NCBI GenBank assembly: GCA_963920665.1
Contig: OY987268.1
Coordinates: 19,842,501-19,906,500, forward strand
Reading direction: 5' to 3'
Source of the DNA: Straminergon stramineum
Lineage: Eukaryota > Streptophyta > Bryopsida > Hypnales > Calliergonaceae
DNA length: 64,000 nucleotides
The notes under the pieces are model-generated. The model saw only the letters and a list, made by a program, of their open reading frames with translations. It was not told the origin of the DNA and did not search any database. Position 1 is the first letter of the stretch; the number at the start of each line of letters is the position of its first letter. Shown here one piece after another: positions 58,179 to 64,000 of the stretch. Both the position numbers and the translations under genes were made by a program.

Positions 58179-59083
58179 CCCCTAAAGTTCCTTGACTATG
58201 TTATCACCAAAAACTCTCAAAAATTATCATTTCTAATACAAGTACCAAATTTTTTTAAATGTCATTTTTGGACACATGTAACCACAAGATCTTGTATTAC
58301 ACTAGATTGAGAAGATGTGGAAAAAATTTCAGAAATTTCCACCGTGCATATTGCAAGATATTAGCATTCAAAGTGACAAAATTCTTTTTCTGGGCTTTGT
58401 GAAAAAATGGGCGGCTGCACTTTACAAGGTAACATTTTTATGAAACAATTTCCAAAATGGTGGTGCTTCTTTAGATTCATTCTTCAAGGCAAGTTGGATA
58501 CATGCTTGAAAATTTTCAAATCATTTGGAAATGTGCAACATATAGAAAAAAAATAGTAAGTAGAGAGATGAAGAGAATGATTCAAAATACTAAATTGGTA
58601 ACAATTTAGCAATGAAATTGAAAAATGCCAATCCCTAAACAATCTACACTTTATTTTTAATTTTTTTCTCCAAAATATTGAAAATTGAGTTAAATAAAGG
58701 ACTTCAAAGTTTATTTTAGAGTGGAGAATCCATACTTGCCCGCAAACTAAAACATCTAATAAATTTTGACTCCTTGATCAAAATCCAATGATACAAAGCT
58801 TTCTATGTCTATATAAATCTAGAAAACCAATTTCAAATTCACATTTTTCGAAAAAGTGATTTTTTCAAATGTACCTGGACTACCCAAGTTGAGAAAAAAA
58901 CTACACATTAGGCCATAAATTTTGACTCATATTTCCAAATGTCCTTAAATTTAGTGTACATGAAAGATTTTCCTCTTCCACACCTTCTATTAAAGTTTGG
59001 GCCAAAAACATGGAAATCTCTAGTCACATGTACGTGTCCAAAATTTCTATGTTGCCAAAAACCACACCTCAATCCTTTAGGGG
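58179..59083 (-). mobile_element. piggyBac-like long TTAA element (905 bp)
   Basis: TTAA lies at 58175-58178 and 59084-59087. The ends are CCCCTAAAG and inverted CCTTTAGGGG. It is in reverse orientation relative to 56781, so the two neighbours face each other. Confidence 0.9.
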
Positions 59084-59087
59084 TTAA

Positions 59088-59436
59088 GTACATTTTAATT
59101 CAAGAAGTATATGAGAATTCAGGATTTTAATTTCAAAAGGCTTGTTGAACTTGCAATTTCCTTTCCAGGTTCCAGAAGCCCCCACCACAATCAAACGCAG
59201 TCCATCATCAACAAATTTTTGAATGTCCCATTTCATTGAAATTTTAAATTGAAATTCATTAATTTTTTATGCTGCAAATGAAAGGGGAATTCATAGCACA
59301 AATACCATTATAAACTGCACCCTAAGCAAAGAGTGACACTACACATTATAACTTAGACCAACAGTTAAGTGGGAATTTCGGTCTTGATAATGTTGGGATC
59401 TTGGTCAGTCTTGATAATGTTCGAAAGTCCTCCAAG
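59088..59436. other. Intergenic DNA
   Basis: Nothing is seen, apart from the repeated TCTTGATAATGTT (about 59382 and 59408). Confidence 0.4.
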
Positions 59437-62141
59437 AAAGACTCTCGGTAGGTTTCTTAGTATGTACGCTGTCTGTAGATTTTGAAATTGGACTGTCCGT
59501 GCAGTAGATTTGTGAACACGCCCCCGAAGCCCGCCTCCAAGCGAACAAACAAATGAATTGAATACTATCATTTGTTTCCAAAAAGAAATAATAATAAAAA
59601 ATAATAATAATCATCATCGAATACTGTAAGTTAACGGAGCGCACGCCTTGGGGCCTCGAAAGTTGCGCAATGTAGTTGCAGACAAGAAACTTCGGGGAAC
59701 TTCTGACGAAGTACGGAGCGTAAGCTTGACTGTCTGTACAAATATGCCTTGATAACTTAATTTAACTTATCATCACATGACTGATTTGCCTCAACGGGGC
59801 CGCGGCTCATTGTCCTCAGTCCTCAACCTTTGCAAGCTCGATCTCCAAGTGGCGTTTCATCCTGCCTCAGTTGATAACGTCTCCAGGTATACAGTCAAGT
59901 CAAAGCTTATTTTCTTCATAGAAAAATTTCTGGGAAAGGCCCGCGAAGTTTTGTGTGTGTGTTTGTCGAAATTGTGTAACACCCACGTAACATTGTTAAA
60001 CCAGCGGATTGGCTCCCCCAAGGCGGAGGTATTATTCTTCCCTACATACCTAGGGGGAGACTTTGGTCATAATACGTGGAAGATCATTCGCCAGCTGATG
60101 GAGGACTCTTGATTCTGGGGTGGGAGCCAAAGGACCCCCCAAACAAACACTGATAATGTTATGCATGACGTCAACTTGCTTTCCACGATTTTTGGATTAT
60201 GTGCTTATTGAATACACATTGAGTCAAATTCTCTATTCTCATATTTTTGCAACATGTTGACTACTCAAAGGCATATTGTAAATTTAGAGAGTTCCGGCTG
60301 GCCTTCAATCCGGTCCCAAGAATTTGACTCAATGTGTATTCAATAAGCACATAATCCAAAAATCGTGGAAAGCAAGTTGACGTCATGCATAACATTATCA
60401 GTGTTTGTTTGGGGGGTCCTTTGGCTCCCACCCCAGAATCAAGAGTCCTCCATCAGCTGGCGAATGATCTTCCACGTATTATGACCAAAGTCTCCCCCTA
60501 GGTATGTAGGGAAGAATAATACCTCCGCCTTGGGGGAGCCAATCCGCTGGTTTAACNNNNNNNNNNNNNNNNNNNNNNNNNNNNNNNNNNNNNNNNNNNN
60601 NNNNNNNNNNNNNNNNNNNNNNNNNNNNNNNNNNNNNNNNNNNNNNNNNNNNNNNNNNNNNNNNNNNNNNNNNNNNNNNNNNNNNNNNNNNNNNNNNNNN
60701 NNNNNNNNNNNNNNNNNNNNNNNNNNNNNNNNNNNNNNNNNNNNNNNNNNNNNNNNGACTGTCTGTACAAATATGCCTTGATAACTTAATTTAACTTATC
60801 ATCACATGACTGATTTGCCTCAACGGGGCCGCGGCTCATTGTCCTCAGTCCTCAACCTTTGCAAGCTCGATCTCCAAGTGGCGTTTCATCCTGCCTCAGT
60901 TGATAACGTCTCCAGGTATACAGTCAAGTCAAAGCTTATTTTCTTCATAGAAAAATTTCTGGGAAAGGCCCGCGAAGTTTTGTGTGTGTGTTTGTCGAAA
61001 TTGTGTAACACCCACGTAACATTGTTAAACCAGCGGATTGGCTCCCCCAAGGCGGAGGTATTATTCTTCCCTACATACCTAGGGGGAGACTTTGGTCATA
61101 ATACGTGGAAGATCATTCGCCAGCTGATGGAGGACTCTTGATTCTGGGGTGGGAGCCAAAGGACCCCCCAAACAAACACTGATAATGTTATGCATGACGT
61201 CAACTTGCTTTCCACGATTTTTGGATTATGTGCTTATTGAATACACATTGAGTCAAATTCTCTATTCTCATATTTTGCAACATGTTGACTACTCAAAGGC
61301 ATATTGTAAATTTAGAGAGTTCCGGCTGGCCTTCAATCCGGTCCCAAGAATTTGACTCAATGTGTATTCAATAAGCACATAATCCAAAAATCGTGGAAAG
61401 CAAGTTGACGTCATGCATAACATTATCAGTGTTTGTTTGGGGGGTCCTTTGGCTCCCACCCCAGAATCAAGAGTCCTCCATCAGCTGGCGAATGATCTTC
61501 CACGTATTATGACCAAAGTCTCCCCTAGGTATGTAGGGAAGAATAATACCTCCGCCTTGGGGGAGCCAATCCGCTGGTTTAACAATGTTACGTGGGTGTT
61601 ACACAATTTCGACAAACACACACACAAAACTTCGCGGGCCTTTCCCAGAAATTTTTCTATGAAGAAAATAAGCTTTGACTTGACTGTATACCTGGAGACG
61701 TTATCAACTGAGGCAGGATGAAACGCCACTTGGAGATCGAGCTTGCAAAGGTTGAGGACTGAGGACAATGAGCCGCGGCCCCGTTGAGGCAAATCAGTCA
61801 TGTGATGATAAGTTAAATTAAGTTATCAAGGCATATTTGTACAGACAGTCAAGCTTACGCTCCGTACTTCGTCAGAAGTTCCCCGAAGTTTCTTGTCTGC
61901 AACTACATTGCGCAACTTTCGAGGCCCCAAGGCGTGCGCTCCGTTAACTTACAGTATTCGATGATGATTATTATTATTTTTTATTATTATTTCTTTTTGG
62001 AAACAAATGATAGTATTCAATTCATTTGTTTGTTCGCTTGGAGGCGGGCTTCGGGGGCGTGTTCACAAATCTACTGCACGGACAGTCCAATTTCAAAATC
62101 TACAGACAGCGTACATACTAAGAAACCTACCGAGAGTCTTT
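59437..62141. repeat. Long inverted repeat (palindrome), duplicated around a gap
   Basis: The left arm 59437-60231 is followed by a loop of about 89 bases and the start of the right arm (60321-60556). After 200 N the same left arm resumes from an internal point (60757-61259), then the same loop and a full right arm ending at 62141. The arms are almost identical. I noticed only a C5/C4 difference (61522 region) and one T fewer near 61275. The arms carry sequence related to the heads of copies C and D (twin AAATCTACAG module). A 111-codon frame is present in each arm but is not conserved in the related copies. Confidence 0.85.
60557..60756. other. Assembly gap of exactly 200 N
   Basis: A round 200-N run is a placeholder for unknown length. 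Left and right flanks are different parts of the same palindrome. Confidence 0.98.
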
Positions 62142-62689
62142 GCTGAGTCATAGGAGGAAGAGCTTTCAAGTCTGTTCCCACTTGGCTTCAGGTAGGAACC
62201 CCATCTTTATGTTAAGAACAAGTTAAAAAAATTTTGAATTTGAGTTCACACTGTGGATGCCCTGGAAGTAGATTTCTGCATAACTACACTAAATAGTGAA
62301 ATTAGGTTGCCTTACCCCCAAAAGTTACTTTACAAGCTATCAAAATCATATGACCACCCTAAAACATCTCGAATCCACTCTTCCCGCAAATTGCTCAGAT
62401 TTAGTTAATGAATACTTTGGAAGTGGTGGGCCTCAAAAACTTTTGTGATTAATGTCTGTAATGCTACTCTTCAGTGCATGACACATCACCTGCCACCTAC
62501 GTTCAGCATTTACTAAAGCATGAAGGTGGGAAAGTGCTTCCATTTACAAGGCACTTACAAGGCACTTACATACAATGGAGACCAAAACATCCATTAATAC
62601 CTCGTGATATTTCGGAAACAAAAAATGTCTGGCAAATCTTGTATTAAACTATACTCAAGCTTATACTTGTCCGTGAGGTTTCTTATCTT
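62142..62689. other. Intergenic DNA
   Basis: No gene is supported. Confidence 0.4.
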
Positions 62690-64000
62690 CATCTAAATTG
62701 GGCAAATCCGAAGTCGCCACTGAAACTGCATTCCATAATTCGATTTTTCAATTGGTGGGCTCACAAATCTACAGTATGGGTCCAATTTCAAGATCTACAG
62801 AATGGGTACATGCTAGAAACTTAATGCGAGTCCGTGGTGCATAGCTTTCGAACAGCATCGACACGAAAATGTCAACTTAACCGTCGTTTTCGCCTTAAGA
62901 CGTGTTTCAGCACTTCATTATAAGTAGTCGATCGCACTCTTGAACTACAGTATTAGGAAACACAGCTCTAGTGTGAGTACTTCGCAGTACTCAGCTGGGT
63001 ACTATACAATCTCTGAATCTGAATCCAATCGACCCATGATAGCTTTGATCGCATAGTACTTGCATGCTTTGGATTATCTAAGTTAGTTACAATCGGTTAG
63101 ATCGAATTCCTGTCGATGCATAGGTTGGGAATTGATCCGTTAATCAGTTTGCTCTAGAGTTCATCTCAATTTGTTAGCTACCAACGACAACAAGCTTTGA
63201 TCGGTCCTCATCGTCGAGGCATGCTACAGCAAGAGCTGACGCTGCAGCGTAAGAATCGCATCAATTCGCAGCTAGGTCGTCTACGTACGATCAAGACCTG
63301 TTATCACTGTAAGTCTTGGTTGATTCTTCAGATGAATTCGCTGCTAAGACGAACTGAACAATAATCCGCCGTATGGCATCTCTTTAGTATCGCGGAACCC
63401 CCTCTTCAAAAAACCACCGAGTGCGTAAGTATCCATGAGTTTTGTGTGAAAACCAAAGCCAACCTTGTTTTTTGAACTGCTTGAATTTCCATGAGAGTTT
63501 GTGCTTCCTAGAAATCTTGTTAGTAGCACACTGTGTCTGGTGTGACAGCGACTAGACACTAATATTCGCTCTAATGCCATTTACCTGGAATCAGTGATGA
63601 AGAGTGACACTGTGAACTGTGTGCTTGGTTGTGATCAGAGTTAGTATTCATATTTCCTTCTTTGCGAACAATTTCAGCCCTGATTCATGGTTCGCAGGCG
63701 TCAGGCAGAGGCACACACTGCTCTCTAGCTACTGTAGGGTGTTTCTCCATTTTTATTCCTTCCTTCTTTAGCTTTTTTTTCCAGGTTCACACAAATCTTT
63801 CTATCTATGATAGGTTAGACGTGGTGTGTCTGTACAGGGTAAGTACTCTAACCCTGTCTCGATCTATCTGCAATGGGGGCCATTTTGGAACGTATGATGC
63901 TGTGCTGCTGCGGTGACGAGCCAGTTGATAATTTCGCTCCTGGATTGGGGATGCGTCTAGAAGTGCAACGTGAGACCGATTTGGGGAACGGCATTGTGGT
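62690..64000 (+). repeat. Segmental repeat copy D (runs off the window)
   Basis: It is colinear with copy C from about 41.16 kb to 43.49 kb, but without about 1.4 kb present in C between about 41790 and 42790. The junction lies near 63310, where the AGTCTTGG leader joins directly to GATTCTTCAGATGAATTC. Confidence 0.85.
63872..64000 (+). CDS. Conserved small protein (array family member D), cut by window end
   Basis: It starts MGAILERMMLCCCGDE like copy C. The acidic linker is the shortest of the four (PVDNFAPG). The VQRE codons seen in copy B are retained before TDLGNGIVV, where the window ends. The differences are again whole codons. Confidence 0.55.

Noticed and set aside
59777..60112. 111-codon frame repeated in the palindrome arms as a gene
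   Set aside because: The repetition is explained by the duplicated palindrome. Related sequence in copy C (about 41098-41240) does not keep the frame, and the third copy is frame-shifted.
60530..60781. Open frames across the N run
   Set aside because: They consist almost entirely of unknown bases.

Overview
This is an AT-rich nuclear window from a plant. The two protein families I can name are both plastid proteins with plant-type introns: a Ski2-like DExH RNA helicase of the ISE2 type, and the stromal Hsp70. Both are broken. The species cannot be read from the sequence. The lack of obvious LTR-retrotransposon open reading frames, the density of small DNA transposons and the presence of TTAA-flanked elements would fit a non-seed land plant, but that is a guess.

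The backbone is a set of four direct, diverged copies of one low-copy segment: copy A about 9.46-12.25 kb, with its upstream module at 6.64-7.04 kb; copy B about 29.7-38.3 kb; copy C about 41.1-48.9 kb; and copy D from about 62.7 kb to the window end. Each copy carries a small reading frame of 67-74 codons (start positions 9808, 31657, 43367, 63872). All length differences between these frames are multiples of three, which is the best evidence for a constrained, undescribed small protein here. A second short coding exon (11635, 32781, 44650) follows about 1-2 kb downstream in copies A-C. B and C are nearly colinear, so each serves as the empty-site control for insertions in the other.

Between and inside the copies lie many non-autonomous DNA transposons whose ends and target duplications can be read directly: CACTA-type elements (3-bp duplications), a Mutator-like element with long inverted repeats (9 bp), a PIF/Harbinger-like element (TTA), Stowaway-like and two other TA-duplicating families, two families with 4-bp duplications, and a large set of piggyBac-like elements (TTAA duplication, ends CCCCTAAAGG). 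Several are nested in one another.

Other content: at 13.3-15.3 kb a decayed helicase fragment is followed directly by a decayed Hsp70 fragment. Two unrecognised spliced reading frames lie at 20.6-21.3 kb and 51.2-51.7 kb, and a possible minus-strand gene lies at 29.0-29.8 kb. A near-perfect palindrome at 59.4-62.1 kb is interrupted by a 200-N gap and looks partly like an assembly artefact. The remaining AT-rich stretches show no gene I can support. All comparisons were made by eye, so no identity percentages are given.
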